Part shown: one piece after another, positions 50,023 through 59,844 of the stretch
How positions within the stretch are numbered: the first letter of the stretch is position 1
Layout of the letters: every line of letters begins with the position of its first letter
Assembly: GCA_947632015.1 (NCBI GenBank)
Contig: CANRNP010000004.1
Span: 1 to 62,047, forward strand
Source: an uncultured Clostridia bacterium
Lineage (GTDB): Bacteria > Bacillota > Clostridia > Christensenellales > Borkfalkiaceae
Direction of reading: 5' to 3'
Length of the DNA stretch: 62,047 nt
The notes under the pieces: generated by a model
The model's database searches: none
Told to the model about the DNA's origin: nothing
What the model saw: the letters and a program-made list of their open reading frames with translations, nothing else
Program-made: the position numbers and the translations under genes

Positions 50023-52086
50023 ATGAAGAAGACCTTTTTGCTTCCGCTTGCGTTGAGTTTCCTGTTCGCGCTCTCTGCGTTTGCGGCATGCGCCGAACCC
50101 GGCGGAACGACCTCCGGCGGAACGACTCCCGGCGGTACGACCCCCGGCGGAACGACCCCCGGCGGCAATGAACCTTCGCAGACGACAGAATTTACCTGGA
50201 CGGGGCTCACCAACGAAACGATCGCCGTCGGGGACGTGTACGACCCTTGCAGCGGCATCACGGTAAAGGATACCGAAGGAAAAGACATCACTTCGAGCCT
50301 CTATGTGCTCACCTATGAGGACAATGAAGAGGAACTCACTAAACTCGGCGTCTACGAGGACTACGAAGATTTCAACTATAATTTTGCAGGCGCTTATCTT
50401 GTATATTATGGGGCGAAATCGGGGGACAAAGAGGAGTTCAAGTCCCGCGAGATCATCGTAGAACAGCAACACAACATTGCCAACGGCGACTTTACCGAAA
50501 CGACGAATTCGGGAGGCTTCAACAACTGGAAGCTCGACCTCCCCGGCTCTGTCGGGGCGCTCGAAAAGGTGACCGAGAACGGCAAGGCAAAGCCCAAGTT
50601 CAACATTACCAACTGCGGAAACAGCTGGTGGGGCATGCAGTATATGTCGCAGTGCAACCTCAAACAGGGCGAGACCTATAAGATCACCGTCCGCGCGAAG
50701 TCCACGAACGGCAAGTCCTTTGCCTTCGGCTTTGAGGATGTGGCGAACAACTATGCAATGTTGCAGGGACTTACCCCTTACACCGCCACCGCGGAGTATG
50801 CGGACTATGTGAGCTACTACACCGCGAATAAGGATTATCCGAGCGTTAAAGCCGTGCTCTATCTCGGTTACATTCTCGAAGCGGACCCCACGGCAACGTA
50901 CGACATCACGTTCGACAGCGTCAAGATCGAAAAGATCGAGAAGTGCCCGAATGTCACGTTCACGGGGCTCGATAAGCTCACCCTTAACGGCGGTTCCGAC
51001 GAGTTGAAGGCGTTTATCGCAAACCCGAAGGCGGGAGTGACCGCATCCGACGGAACGACCGATCTCACGGGACAGATCGCTGTGAAAGGCGAAGTTCCGC
51101 TCAACCCCATGGAAGATAACACCGTAACGCTTGCCTATGTCATCGAGAACGAAAACGGTCCCACCGCGATCGGCTATCGTACGCTCACCGTCAAGGTCGT
51201 AAAGGAAAATCCTTATGACATCAAGAACGCCGACTTTGCAAAGGACATCAGTTTCTGGACGCCCGACATCAATGCGGAAAGCCCCGGCGCCGACGGCGCG
51301 ACGATCGCATGGGAAGCAAACGGCGAAAACGACGGCGCCATGAAGATCACGATCAACGATCCCGGTTCGGGCGATTGGTGGCGCATTCAATCCTATCAGG
51401 AAGTTACCGTTGAGCAGGGCGTGCATTACGTTGCGAAGATCCGCGCGAAAGCAGACCGCAACAGACAGCTCCAGCTTGAAATCGATACGCCTCAGGCGCA
51501 GTTCAACCTGACGACCGAATATCAGGAATTCACGGTTTACTACATCGCTTCCCGTTCCGCAAAAGTCCGCTTCAACATCCAGGTCGGCGGCGGCGGTACC
51601 GCGAACAAAGACAGCATTATCTGGATCGATTCCGTAAGCCTCACGAATTACGAAGCATGGCAGATGGCAAATCCCAACTTCGATTTCGGCATGAAGAACT
51701 GGGGCAGCGAGGGCGCGCAGTTCACCGAAGGCGAGGATGCCGACGGCAAGTATGTGCAGGCGGAATGCGGCGTTACGGATGCGGCTTGGAGGATCCAGCT
51801 CCGTCAGGACGGTAAGTCTTTCGAAGTCGGCAAGACCTATAAGGTTGTGCTCAAAATAAAGGCCTCCACGGCTCGCAATGTGACGGTGGAAGTCCGCAAG
51901 GATAACTATGGCGGCAACGTAGCGCATGACTTTGCCGTTACCACCGAAGTTCAGACGCTCGAATGGGAGTTCTCCTTCTCGCAGGAAGGTTGCACCGGGC
52001 TCCGCGCCGGTATGCTGCTCGGCGGCGCTCCGGCGGCGACCGTTACGGTCTATCAGTTCGAAATCGTAGAAGTCCCTGCAAAATAA
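50023..52086 (+). CDS. Lipoprotein with about three CBM4/9-like beta-sandwich modules
   Basis: Lipoprotein signal ALSAFAACAE; module starts NGDFTETTNSGGFNNW, NADFAKDISFWTPDI, NPNFDFGMKNWGSEG. Confidence 0.7.
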   Translation: MKKTFLLPLALSFLFALSAFAACAEPGGTTSGGTTPGGTTPGGTTPGGNEPSQTTEFTWTGLTNETIAVGDVYDPCSGITVKDTEGKDITSSLYVLTYEDNEEELTKLGVYEDYEDFNYNFAGAYLVYYGAKSGDKEEFKSREIIVEQQHNIANGDFTETTNSGGFNNWKLDLPGSVGALEKVTENGKAKPKFNITNCGNSWWGMQYMSQCNLKQGETYKITVRAKSTNGKSFAFGFEDVANNYAMLQGLTPYTATAEYADYVSYYTANKDYPSVKAVLYLGYILEADPTATYDITFDSVKIEKIEKCPNVTFTGLDKLTLNGGSDELKAFIANPKAGVTASDGTTDLTGQIAVKGEVPLNPMEDNTVTLAYVIENENGPTAIGYRTLTVKVVKENPYDIKNADFAKDISFWTPDINAESPGADGATIAWEANGENDGAMKITINDPGSGDWWRIQSYQEVTVEQGVHYVAKIRAKADRNRQLQLEIDTPQAQFNLTTEYQEFTVYYIASRSAKVRFNIQVGGGGTANKDSIIWIDSVSLTNYEAWQMANPNFDFGMKNWGSEGAQFTEGEDADGKYVQAECGVTDAAWRIQLRQDGKSFEVGKTYKVVLKIKASTARNVTVEVRKDNYGGNVAHDFAVTTEVQTLEWEFSFSQEGCTGLRAGMLLGGAPAATVTVYQFEIVEVPAK
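50101..50160 (+). repeat. 15-bp tandem repeat encoding a GGTTP linker
   Basis: Four copies of GGCGG(A/T)ACGAC(C/T)(T/C)CC-type units. Confidence 0.85.
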
Positions 52087-52096
52087 GGAACAGACC

Positions 52097-53224
52097 ATGA
52101 AAAAACTTCCCGTTTTGCTTTTGGCAGCCGCTCTTGTGCTGCCCGTGCTTGGGGGGTGCGGGGAAAACCCTACACCCCCTCCCGCACCGCCCCCCGAAGG
52201 CCCTACGGGATATACGAATCCCGTGTATGAGCCTGTGTTTGCCGACCCCTGCGTCATCGCTTATGAGGGCAAGTACTATGCGTACGCGACCGAGGATTAC
52301 GGCGAATGGAAACCGAGTGACGACCCCCTTGAAAACGTCTCGAATAAAAAAGTGGTTCCCATTCTCGAATCGGAAGATCTGGTGCACTGGTACTTCAAAA
52401 ATTCGGCGTTTACCGACCTCAGAAAGCCGACGTGGGGGACTATCGGCGCAAACCTGTGGGCGCCCGACGTGGTGCGGATAGGGGATACCTTCGTCATGTA
52501 TTACGCGCTCTCCGTCTGGGGAGACCCCGATCCGGGGATCGGCGTTGCGACGGCTTCCCATCCGCTCGGTCCGTGGACGGATCACGGCAAACTCTTCACC
52601 TCGCTCGAAATCGGGGTAAACAACTCGATCGACCCCTGCGTGTTCCAGGGCGACGACGGCAGGATCTACATGATCTGGGGGAGCTTCCGCGGGCTGTACG
52701 GCGTGGAGCTCACTTCGGACGGGCTTGCCCTCAAAGGCGGGTTGGAAGAGGCAAAAAACGCGAAGGTCCGCGTTGCGGGGCTCGATACTTCCACCCCCTT
52801 CAATATCGGCACCTATGAGGCGCCGTATGTGATCAAAAAAGACGGCTATTTTTATCTGTTTACGTCAAGCGGCAGTTGCTGCGACGGGCTCAATTCCACC
52901 TACCATGTCCGCGTTGCGCGGTCGAAAGATCCCTTTGGTCCTTACGTCGGTTCGGACGGAAGGGATATGCTCGGCACGGGGCGCGGCGACGTCGTGGTGC
53001 AGGGCGGAAACAAATTCGTCGGCGTAGGGCATAACGCCGTTATCCAGGACGCAAACGGGGACTATTATCTGCTCTATCACGGATTCGACACGTCGAAGGA
53101 CGGCATGTACGGCAATTCCAACCGCCGCAACCTCCTCCTCGATAAGCTCGAATGGGAGGACGGCTTCCCCTATGTGGAAGGCAAAACGCCGACAAAAGAG
53201 GAGAAGCCCCTTCCCGCCGTGTGA
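52097..53224 (+). CDS. GH43-family (arabinanase-like) lipoprotein
   Basis: Lipobox VLGGC; YTNPVYEPVFADPCVIAYEGKYYAYAT, LWAPDVVRIGDTFVMYYALS, SIDPCVFQGDDGRIYMIWGSFRG. Confidence 0.9.
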   Translation: MKKLPVLLLAAALVLPVLGGCGENPTPPPAPPPEGPTGYTNPVYEPVFADPCVIAYEGKYYAYATEDYGEWKPSDDPLENVSNKKVVPILESEDLVHWYFKNSAFTDLRKPTWGTIGANLWAPDVVRIGDTFVMYYALSVWGDPDPGIGVATASHPLGPWTDHGKLFTSLEIGVNNSIDPCVFQGDDGRIYMIWGSFRGLYGVELTSDGLALKGGLEEAKNAKVRVAGLDTSTPFNIGTYEAPYVIKKDGYFYLFTSSGSCCDGLNSTYHVRVARSKDPFGPYVGSDGRDMLGTGRGDVVVQGGNKFVGVGHNAVIQDANGDYYLLYHGFDTSKDGMYGNSNRRNLLLDKLEWEDGFPYVEGKTPTKEEKPLPAV

Positions 53225-53257
53225 TCGTGGCGGAAATAAAATTTTCAGGAGAATGAT

Positions 53258-54583
53258 ATGAAATTGAAAAAATTTTGGCTGAGCCTCGCTGCCGTAGCTA
53301 TGGCGGCGGCAATGTCTCTTTCCCTCGTCGCCTGCGGCGAAGGGGGCGGCGAAGAGCCCGAAAAAGGGGGCGAGAATCCCGGTCAAACGGTCACGGGGTC
53401 GGTCTCCCTCAAACTCTGGACGCCCGTGACCGGCGCCGACCTCACCGTGTTTAACCGCATGATCACGCGGTTCAACCAGGCGTATGAGGGACAGATCCAC
53501 GTCGATCACCAGTCCAACGTCCGCGATACGCACTACAACAACCTCAAAAACAATATTCCCAACAACGGTCCCGACATCGCGATCATTCACAGCCAGCTCG
53601 TGAAAAATTACGCCGAGAAAGAGTACATCGTGCCGATCGACGATTCCTTCTTCACAAAGGAGACGATCGATCCCAACGGGTATCAGCAGAACGTTATGTC
53701 CACCCTCAAAACGGAGGACGGCGTGCTCGGCTTCCCTCTCGACGTCCACCCGATCGTGCTCTATTATAACAAGAGCATCGTCGGCGACAACCCCCTGCCC
53801 AAGAACTTCACCGAGCTCATGACGCTCGCGCAGAAGCTCACGAACAGCTCGCAGGGCGTTTGGGGACTTCCCATTTCCACGCTGTGGCCCACCGAATTCA
53901 CCTATACCACCGCGCTCTATCAGGAGGGCGGCGAGGAGATCGATACCGCAACGAGCCAGCCGAAGTTCAATTCCGACGCGGGCGCGGCGGCTGCGGAACA
54001 TCTCCGCGACATCATCTACAAGTATAAAGTTTCCCCCGAAAACCTCGGCACGGACGCCGACTTGCAGCTCTTTACGACGGGCAAGGCTGCCTTCCATATC
54101 CAGGGCTGCTGGCAACTTTCGAGCCTCATGGAGATCTTCGGGGACGACCTCGGCGTAATGAGCCTTTCGGGAATGCTCACCGATAAGACGGACGCCGCGA
54201 GCAAGTACGTGATGGCGCGCTCGCACGTGTTCTGCGTCGCCAAAACCAAACGCGCGCTCAGCCAGCGCAAAAAGGAAGCGATCGTCACCTTCATCAAGTG
54301 GATGGGCGAGAACTCCGCCGAATGGTCCACCGCAGGGCAGATCCCCGCGTTCAACGCGGCGCGCGAGAGCGATACCTTTAAGAACGCACCCTATGTGAGT
54401 TTGTACGGCGATCCCGCGAACTTCCGTACCGCCGCTTCGGCGACCTACTTCGAATCGGGCTATGAAACGGTATTCCAGTATGTCACGACGATCATGAAGA
54501 GCGCGGATTCGGACATCCGCGGCGAACTTACCAAAGCGGAAGAAGAGGCAAAGAGAGCTGTCAGCACCGAAATGTACGGTTGA
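53258..54583 (+). CDS. Sugar ABC transporter substrate-binding lipoprotein
   Basis: Lipobox LSLVAC; VSLKLWTPVTGADLTVFNRMITRFNQAYEGQIHV. Confidence 0.9.
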   Translation: MKLKKFWLSLAAVAMAAAMSLSLVACGEGGGEEPEKGGENPGQTVTGSVSLKLWTPVTGADLTVFNRMITRFNQAYEGQIHVDHQSNVRDTHYNNLKNNIPNNGPDIAIIHSQLVKNYAEKEYIVPIDDSFFTKETIDPNGYQQNVMSTLKTEDGVLGFPLDVHPIVLYYNKSIVGDNPLPKNFTELMTLAQKLTNSSQGVWGLPISTLWPTEFTYTTALYQEGGEEIDTATSQPKFNSDAGAAAAEHLRDIIYKYKVSPENLGTDADLQLFTTGKAAFHIQGCWQLSSLMEIFGDDLGVMSLSGMLTDKTDAASKYVMARSHVFCVAKTKRALSQRKKEAIVTFIKWMGENSAEWSTAGQIPAFNAARESDTFKNAPYVSLYGDPANFRTAASATYFESGYETVFQYVTTIMKSADSDIRGELTKAEEEAKRAVSTEMYG

Positions 54584-54606
54584 TCGCACTGCGAAAGGAG
54601 AATGCA

Positions 54607-55506
54607 ATGGAATCTTTCGAAAAACCGGTCCTGCATAAGTTGACGGTGTTCAAAAAGCAGTTTTACGGGTTCCTCTTTGCGGTGCCTTTCCTTGCGATCT
54701 TTGCGCTGTTCTTTATCTATCCCTTTTTCAGCGGCATTGCGGTGAGTTTCACCAACCGCAAAGGGGAGTGGGTCGGCTTCCAGAACTACTATAACATCCT
54801 GTTCAACAAGGATTTCGTCTACCAGTCGGACTTCCTCCGCGGGCTCGGAAATACCCTCCTTTTCGTGGCGATCTCCGTGCCCCTGCTCATCGTCATTCCG
54901 CTGTTCATCGCGATCTTGCTCGACATCAAGCCCGCGGGATATAAATTCTTCCGCGCGCTCCTGTTCATGCCGACCGTGTTCTCCATTTCGGCGGTCGTGC
55001 TGATGTGGAAGCGGGTGCTCGAAGTTGAGACGGGGTTCGTCGACGCGGCGCTCAAAGCGATGGGCATGAGCCAGATAGACTTCCTCGGCTCCCAGCCATG
55101 GGCGTGGATCTCCCTCTTTGTGGTGACCGTCTGGTGGACGATGGGAACGAATATCGTAATACTTGGCGCGGGTCTGAAAAATATCGATAAGACGGTGTAC
55201 GAAGCCGCCGCGATCGACGGCGCCTCGTATCTCAAAACGGTATTTACGATCACCCTCCCGCTGCTTGCCGGGCAGATCGTGGTCGTCCTCATCATGACGA
55301 TCCTCGCGTCCTTCAACATCTACGGACAGCCCCTCCTTCTTACGGCGGGCGGCCCGGAGCGAACGACGCAGGTCGCCCTCATGGTGATCGTCTCAAACCT
55401 CTTCGACCGGCCGTATGTTGCGGCGTCGATGGCGCTCTTGCTCGGATTGATCATGATCGCGATCAGCCTCATTCAGGCGGCTTTTGCGCGGAGGAGGAAC
55501 GATTGA
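54607..55506 (+). CDS. Sugar ABC transporter permease (MalF-like)
   Basis: TVYEAAAIDGASYLKTVFTITLPLLAGQIV EAA motif. Confidence 0.92.
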   Translation: MESFEKPVLHKLTVFKKQFYGFLFAVPFLAIFALFFIYPFFSGIAVSFTNRKGEWVGFQNYYNILFNKDFVYQSDFLRGLGNTLLFVAISVPLLIVIPLFIAILLDIKPAGYKFFRALLFMPTVFSISAVVLMWKRVLEVETGFVDAALKAMGMSQIDFLGSQPWAWISLFVVTVWWTMGTNIVILGAGLKNIDKTVYEAAAIDGASYLKTVFTITLPLLAGQIVVVLIMTILASFNIYGQPLLLTAGGPERTTQVALMVIVSNLFDRPYVAASMALLLGLIMIAISLIQAAFARRRND

Positions 55507-56372
55507 TGGAAAAGAAGCCTCAAAAGTATAAGGCAAAATTCAATATCGGCGAACGCCGCCGCAAGATCGTGGCGCTCGTCTTGCTCATCCTCATCAGTCT
55601 CCTCTGCGTTTTGCCGCTCCTGTGGGCATTCGGAACGTCCTTCAAAAAGAACGCTTTAACCGACATCATGTCCATCATCCCGCGGGAATTCTCCTTCGAT
55701 AACTACATCAAGCTGTTTTCGGATGAGAATTCGCCCGTCCTCCGTTGGCTGTTGAACAGCTTTATGGTTTCGGGCGTCCATACCGTGCTCTATCTCATCG
55801 TTGCCGCGCTCGCGGGCTATGCGTTCGGGGTAGCGAAGTGGAAGGGGAGAGACGTCGTGTTCGGGCTTCTGCTCGCAACGGCAATGGTTCCGAGCGTGAT
55901 CAACCTCGTTCCCCTCTATAAGCTCATTACGTCGATGAACCTCAACGGGAACGTCCTCGCGCTCATCCTTCCCGGTCTCGGCGGCGTGCTGTACATGATG
56001 CTGATACGGCAATATTTCATGTCGGTACCCAAAGAACTGATAGAGGCGGCGCAGCTCGAAGGGTTGGGACAGTTCGGGATCTTCCTCCGCATCATCGTGC
56101 CGCTTTGCAGTTCGGCGTTCATGGTCGCGGGGATGATGACCTTCATCGGCAGTTGGAACGATTACCTTTGGCCCTCGATCGCAATGGCGGGCGTGGAGAG
56201 CAAGTATCTCACCCTGCCGCTCGGAATCGCGAAGTTGCTCGGCGACAACAACATTCAATACGGCATGACGATGGCGGGCGCCATTACTTCGATGCTGCCC
56301 ACGTTGATCGTGTATCTGATTTTGCAAAATAAAATTATCGAGAGCGTCGCCAACACGGGCTCCAAATCGTGA
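55506..56372 (+). CDS. Sugar ABC transporter permease (MalG-like)
   Basis: PKELIEAAQLEGLGQFGIFLRIIVPLCSSAF EAA motif; YLTLPLGIA. Confidence 0.92.
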   Translation: MEKKPQKYKAKFNIGERRRKIVALVLLILISLLCVLPLLWAFGTSFKKNALTDIMSIIPREFSFDNYIKLFSDENSPVLRWLLNSFMVSGVHTVLYLIVAALAGYAFGVAKWKGRDVVFGLLLATAMVPSVINLVPLYKLITSMNLNGNVLALILPGLGGVLYMMLIRQYFMSVPKELIEAAQLEGLGQFGIFLRIIVPLCSSAFMVAGMMTFIGSWNDYLWPSIAMAGVESKYLTLPLGIAKLLGDNNIQYGMTMAGAITSMLPTLIVYLILQNKIIESVANTGSKS

Positions 56373-57283
56373 TGGCGCGCCGCGGAGTACCCATGAATCT
56401 TACACACATCACTACGACGGATATTACCGGGATCGGGGATCCCTTCGTACTTCTGTGCGGCGACACCTATTATCTCTATGCAACCTCCTTCATCGACGGC
56501 TTCTATTGCCGCAGTTCGCACGATCTGGTGCACTGGTCGCAGCCGGTGAAGGCATATGCCGCGGGAAAGAAAAGTTTCGGCTACACCGATTTCTGGGCGC
56601 CCGAAGTGGTCTTTCACCAAGGCAGGTACGTTATGCACTACACGGCGCGCCGTAAGCGGGACGATACTTTGCTGATCGGCGTCGCCGTCGCGGACGACCC
56701 GCTCGGACCTTTTATCGACGTGAACGAAGGGCCCATGTTCGATTTCGGCTACGCCGCGATCGACGGGCACGTCCTTCGGGACGGCAAGGAGAACTATCTC
56801 TTCTTTTCCCGCGATTGCTCCCAGTATGTCGTCGACGGGAGACGGGAGAGCCATATCCTCGCCGTCCGTCTCGACGATACGCTCACCCGCACGGTCGGGG
56901 AGCCCGTGCCCATTTTGAGCCCGTCTGCCCCGTGGGAGACGGTGACGGGGGACTGCCGCTGGAACGAAGGTCCGTTCATCGTCAAGCGCGACGGTCTGTA
57001 CTATCTCTTCTATTCCGCGGGGTTTTATGCGGCGCCTACCTATGCGATGGGATACGCCGTATCCGAAGCTCCGCTCGGTCCCTACCGCAAATCGGAGAAG
57101 AATCCGCTCCTTCATACGGAGGGCGATCTCAGCGGTCCGGGACACAACTGCGTGGTGACGGCAAACGACGGCACGGACTATTGCGTCTTTCACGTCCATA
57201 CCGATCCCCGTCATCCGAGCGAGAACAGGCGGGTAAGTTTTTGCCCCATTACCTTCGAAGCGGGCGAAGTTCGCCAGCTGTAA
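56372..57283 (+). CDS. GH43-family glycosidase, cytoplasmic (no signal peptide)
   Basis: GIGDPFVLLCGDTYYLYATS, DFWAPEVVFHQGRYVMHYTAR, RWNEGPFIVKRDGLYYLFYSAGFY. Confidence 0.88.
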   Translation: MARRGVPMNLTHITTTDITGIGDPFVLLCGDTYYLYATSFIDGFYCRSSHDLVHWSQPVKAYAAGKKSFGYTDFWAPEVVFHQGRYVMHYTARRKRDDTLLIGVAVADDPLGPFIDVNEGPMFDFGYAAIDGHVLRDGKENYLFFSRDCSQYVVDGRRESHILAVRLDDTLTRTVGEPVPILSPSAPWETVTGDCRWNEGPFIVKRDGLYYLFYSAGFYAAPTYAMGYAVSEAPLGPYRKSEKNPLLHTEGDLSGPGHNCVVTANDGTDYCVFHVHTDPRHPSENRRVSFCPITFEAGEVRQL

Positions 57284-57287
57284 AGAA

Positions 57288-57305
57288 TGCGCCCCGCGGG
57301 GCGCA
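57288..57305 (+). promoter_or_regulatory. Intercistronic palindrome just upstream of the RBS
   Basis: TGCGCCCCGCGGGGCGCA perfect 18-bp palindrome. Confidence 0.5.
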
Positions 57306-57317
57306 ACAGGAGGACCC

Positions 57318-58457
57318 ATGAAAAGATATGTTTTGGCGGCAGTCGCCATGTTATGCGCGCTGTTGCTGTGCTTTGCGGGCTGTGTGGGCCCCAAAACGCC
57401 CGCAGAAACCCCCGGAAACGATCCTCCCGTGGAGGATCCCGGTACCGACCCCCCCGTGGAGGATCCCGGCTCAGATCCCGCTCCTCCCGCCGTGCACGAC
57501 ACGGTGTACGTCAACAATCCCGTCGTCGCGCAGGATATGGCGGACCCTCACGTTCTTCGCTGGGGAGATTCCCTCTATATCTATACGACAGGGCAGAAAA
57601 TTTTCCGTTCGGACGACGGCGCGGTGACGTGGACGCAGGTCGGCTCGCTCGGCATAAGTCCCTCATGGGGGACGAGGGGCGCGGGCGTCTGGGCGCCCGA
57701 CATCGTGCGCCTCGGCGATAAACTCTACATCTACTACTCTCTCTCCACCTGGGGAGACGCAAATCCGGGGATCGGCATTGCGACGGCGGATCATCCCGAA
57801 GGTCCGTGGACGGACCATGGCAAGCTGTTCCTCTCGCAGGAAGTCGGCGTCGACAATTCCATCGACCCGTGCGTATTCCGCGGGCAGGACGGCAAGCTGT
57901 ACATGATCTGGGGGAGTTTCCGCGGCTGTTACGGCGCACAGCTGACCGACGACGGGCTCGCATTCGAGGGCGGCGTCGAGTATGTGCGCGAGAACAAAGT
58001 TCTCATTTCGGGCAAACCCGGTCCTTGGGACGGCTCCACTTTCGAGGGATCGTACGTCATCTACCGCGACGGCTGGTATTATTACTTCGGTTCGAGCGGC
58101 ACCTGCTGCGAAGGGCTGAGGAGTACCTATAACGTGCGGATCGCGCGTTCGAAAAATCCGCTCGGACCGTATGAGGATTCCGCGGGACGCGCGCTCGCGG
58201 GAAACGGAAACGTCGGCGACCTCATTCTCGGTAGCGGCGGAAACTTCGTCGGTCCGGGACACAACTCCATTCTCATCGACGACGATGGGACGTATTATAT
58301 TTTCTATCACGTCTGGGTCAACGATAACGGAGAGGGGAAGGGCAGATATTTTGCAATGTCCGTCCTCACCTGGGACGACGACGGCTGGTGTACCGTCAAG
58401 GGACGGTTGCCCTCCAAGAGGGTAAAGGCTCCCTATATCGAAAAGTCGGAAGAATAA
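57318..58457 (+). CDS. GH43-family (arabinanase-like) lipoprotein, paralogue of 52097-53224
   Basis: Lipobox LLLCFAGC; PPVEDPGTDPPVEDPGSDP linker; VWAPDIVRLGDKLYIYYSLSTWGDANPGIGIATADHPEGPWTDHGK. Confidence 0.9.
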   Translation: MKRYVLAAVAMLCALLLCFAGCVGPKTPAETPGNDPPVEDPGTDPPVEDPGSDPAPPAVHDTVYVNNPVVAQDMADPHVLRWGDSLYIYTTGQKIFRSDDGAVTWTQVGSLGISPSWGTRGAGVWAPDIVRLGDKLYIYYSLSTWGDANPGIGIATADHPEGPWTDHGKLFLSQEVGVDNSIDPCVFRGQDGKLYMIWGSFRGCYGAQLTDDGLAFEGGVEYVRENKVLISGKPGPWDGSTFEGSYVIYRDGWYYYFGSSGTCCEGLRSTYNVRIARSKNPLGPYEDSAGRALAGNGNVGDLILGSGGNFVGPGHNSILIDDDGTYYIFYHVWVNDNGEGKGRYFAMSVLTWDDDGWCTVKGRLPSKRVKAPYIEKSEE

Positions 58458-58462
58458 CAAAC

Positions 58463-58495
58463 AAGCGCCCGTCCGATGCAGGACGGGCGCTTTGC
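58463..58495 (+). terminator. Terminator after the GH43 gene, between convergent genes
   Basis: AAGCGCCCGTCC-GATGCA-GGACGGGCGCTT. Confidence 0.75.
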
Positions 58496-58499
58496 ATAT

Positions 58500-59504
58500 T
58501 CAGGTCGTTTCTCCCAGGACGAGGGAGACCGCGATGGGCTTTTTCAGAATTTCGTGATAGGAATCGTCGCCCTCGATCTTTTTGAGCAGCACGTCCACCG
58601 CGCATTTGCCCATGTAGTCGGTATCTATCGAGACGGTCGTCAGGTGCACGGGGAGGGAGAGCGCGCGCTGGATGTTATCGTACCCGACCCACGCATAATC
58701 CCGCGGGACAAGTTTTCCCCGCCGCCGCAGTTCGTCGATGATGGAATAACTGAAACTGTCGTTAAAGCAGAACACGGCGTCCACGGGGAGCTCCGTGAGC
58801 CGTCGGGCGAGCGCTTCGAAGGTCTGATAGTCGGAGAGGTAGGCAACGTAGTCGTTGCACTGCGGAATGCCGTGCGCGGCAAGCGCTTCGCAATAGCCTT
58901 GAAAACGCCCCGCGTCCGCACTGATGGCGGGATGGGCGCCGATATAGGCGATGCGGGTATGCCCGCGCCCGATGAGATGTTCTACCGCCAGCCGTCCGCC
59001 CTCCGCGTCGTCCAGCGCGAGAGCGTCGATGCGCTCGTCGTTTCCCTTTCTGCCGACGAGCAGGAAGGGGATCCCGGACTGCACAATGGTGTCGGTCAGT
59101 TCGGGCTGCGGTTCAAGGAAGGAGATCACGGCGTCGAGCTTGCGGGAGACGATCTTGTTGAACAGGGTGGCGTCGAGGAAGCTGGAAGCGCCGTAATTCG
59201 AAAACACCATTATGTCGTAGCGGGACTGCGCGAGATTGCGCGCGATCGAGAACGTCATAACGGAATAGTAGGGGTTGATGAGGTCGTCGAATACGATGGC
59301 GACCGTCTTGGAACGCCCCGCGCGCAAACTCGATGCGATCGCGTTGGGGATGTATCCGAGCCGTTGGACCGCTTCCATGACCCGTCTTTCCGTCTCTTTG
59401 GAATAGTACGGTTTTTTGTTGAGCACTTTGGAGATCGTGTTGAGCGAAAGCCCCGTTTCCGCGGCAATATCGCGGATGGTAACCTTTTTTTCGGTAGGTT
59501 TCAT
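58500..59504 (-). CDS. LacI-family transcriptional regulator
   Basis: VTIRDIAAETGLSLNTISKVLNKKPYYSKETERRVMEAVQRLGYIPNAIASSLRAGRSKTVAIVFDD. Confidence 0.95.
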   Translation of the reverse strand: MKPTEKKVTIRDIAAETGLSLNTISKVLNKKPYYSKETERRVMEAVQRLGYIPNAIASSLRAGRSKTVAIVFDDLINPYYSVMTFSIARNLAQSRYDIMVFSNYGASSFLDATLFNKIVSRKLDAVISFLEPQPELTDTIVQSGIPFLLVGRKGNDERIDALALDDAEGGRLAVEHLIGRGHTRIAYIGAHPAISADAGRFQGYCEALAAHGIPQCNDYVAYLSDYQTFEALARRLTELPVDAVFCFNDSFSYSIIDELRRRGKLVPRDYAWVGYDNIQRALSLPVHLTTVSIDTDYMGKCAVDVLLKKIEGDDSYHEILKKPIAVSLVLGETT

Positions 59505-59574
59505 GGTTGCAGTATAGCAAATATGAGGAAAAATGTCAATGGGGGCGAAAAATTTTTTTCCTCCCGCTTTTTTT

Positions 59575-59584
59575 GAAGCGCTTC
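59575..59584. promoter_or_regulatory. Candidate LacI-family operator
   Basis: Palindrome GAAGCGCTTC just upstream of the LacI gene. Confidence 0.4.
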
Positions 59585-59725
59585 CGCCGCCTTCCCGCAA
59601 AGGGAGCTAAATATGATTTGAAGATCTTCAAAAAAGTTCTATTCGTTTTATTTTTGATTATTTTATTGAGATCGCTGCGCGTGCTTGTCTTGAATGAGCG
59701 GAGCAACATTTGACGAATAAAATTG

Positions 59726-59754
59726 TTGACAAGACAGGAGGTTTCCTATATAAT
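59726..59754 (+). promoter_or_regulatory. Consensus sigma70-type promoter upstream of the DprA-like gene
   Basis: TTGACA - 17 bp - TATAAT; another TATAAT at 59809-59814. Confidence 0.65.
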
Positions 59755-59844
59755 TTATGTTAAGTTTTTATAGAATATATTTATCTATGATTTCGGCGCA
59801 AAACGTGTTATAATGTATGCGATTGCAAAAACGAGAGAGTGACA

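Noticed and set aside
50101-50160. 15-bp tandem repeats as a possible regulatory iteron array
   Set aside because: They lie inside the lipoprotein ORF and encode a simple GGTTP linker after the lipobox; ordinary linker repeats.
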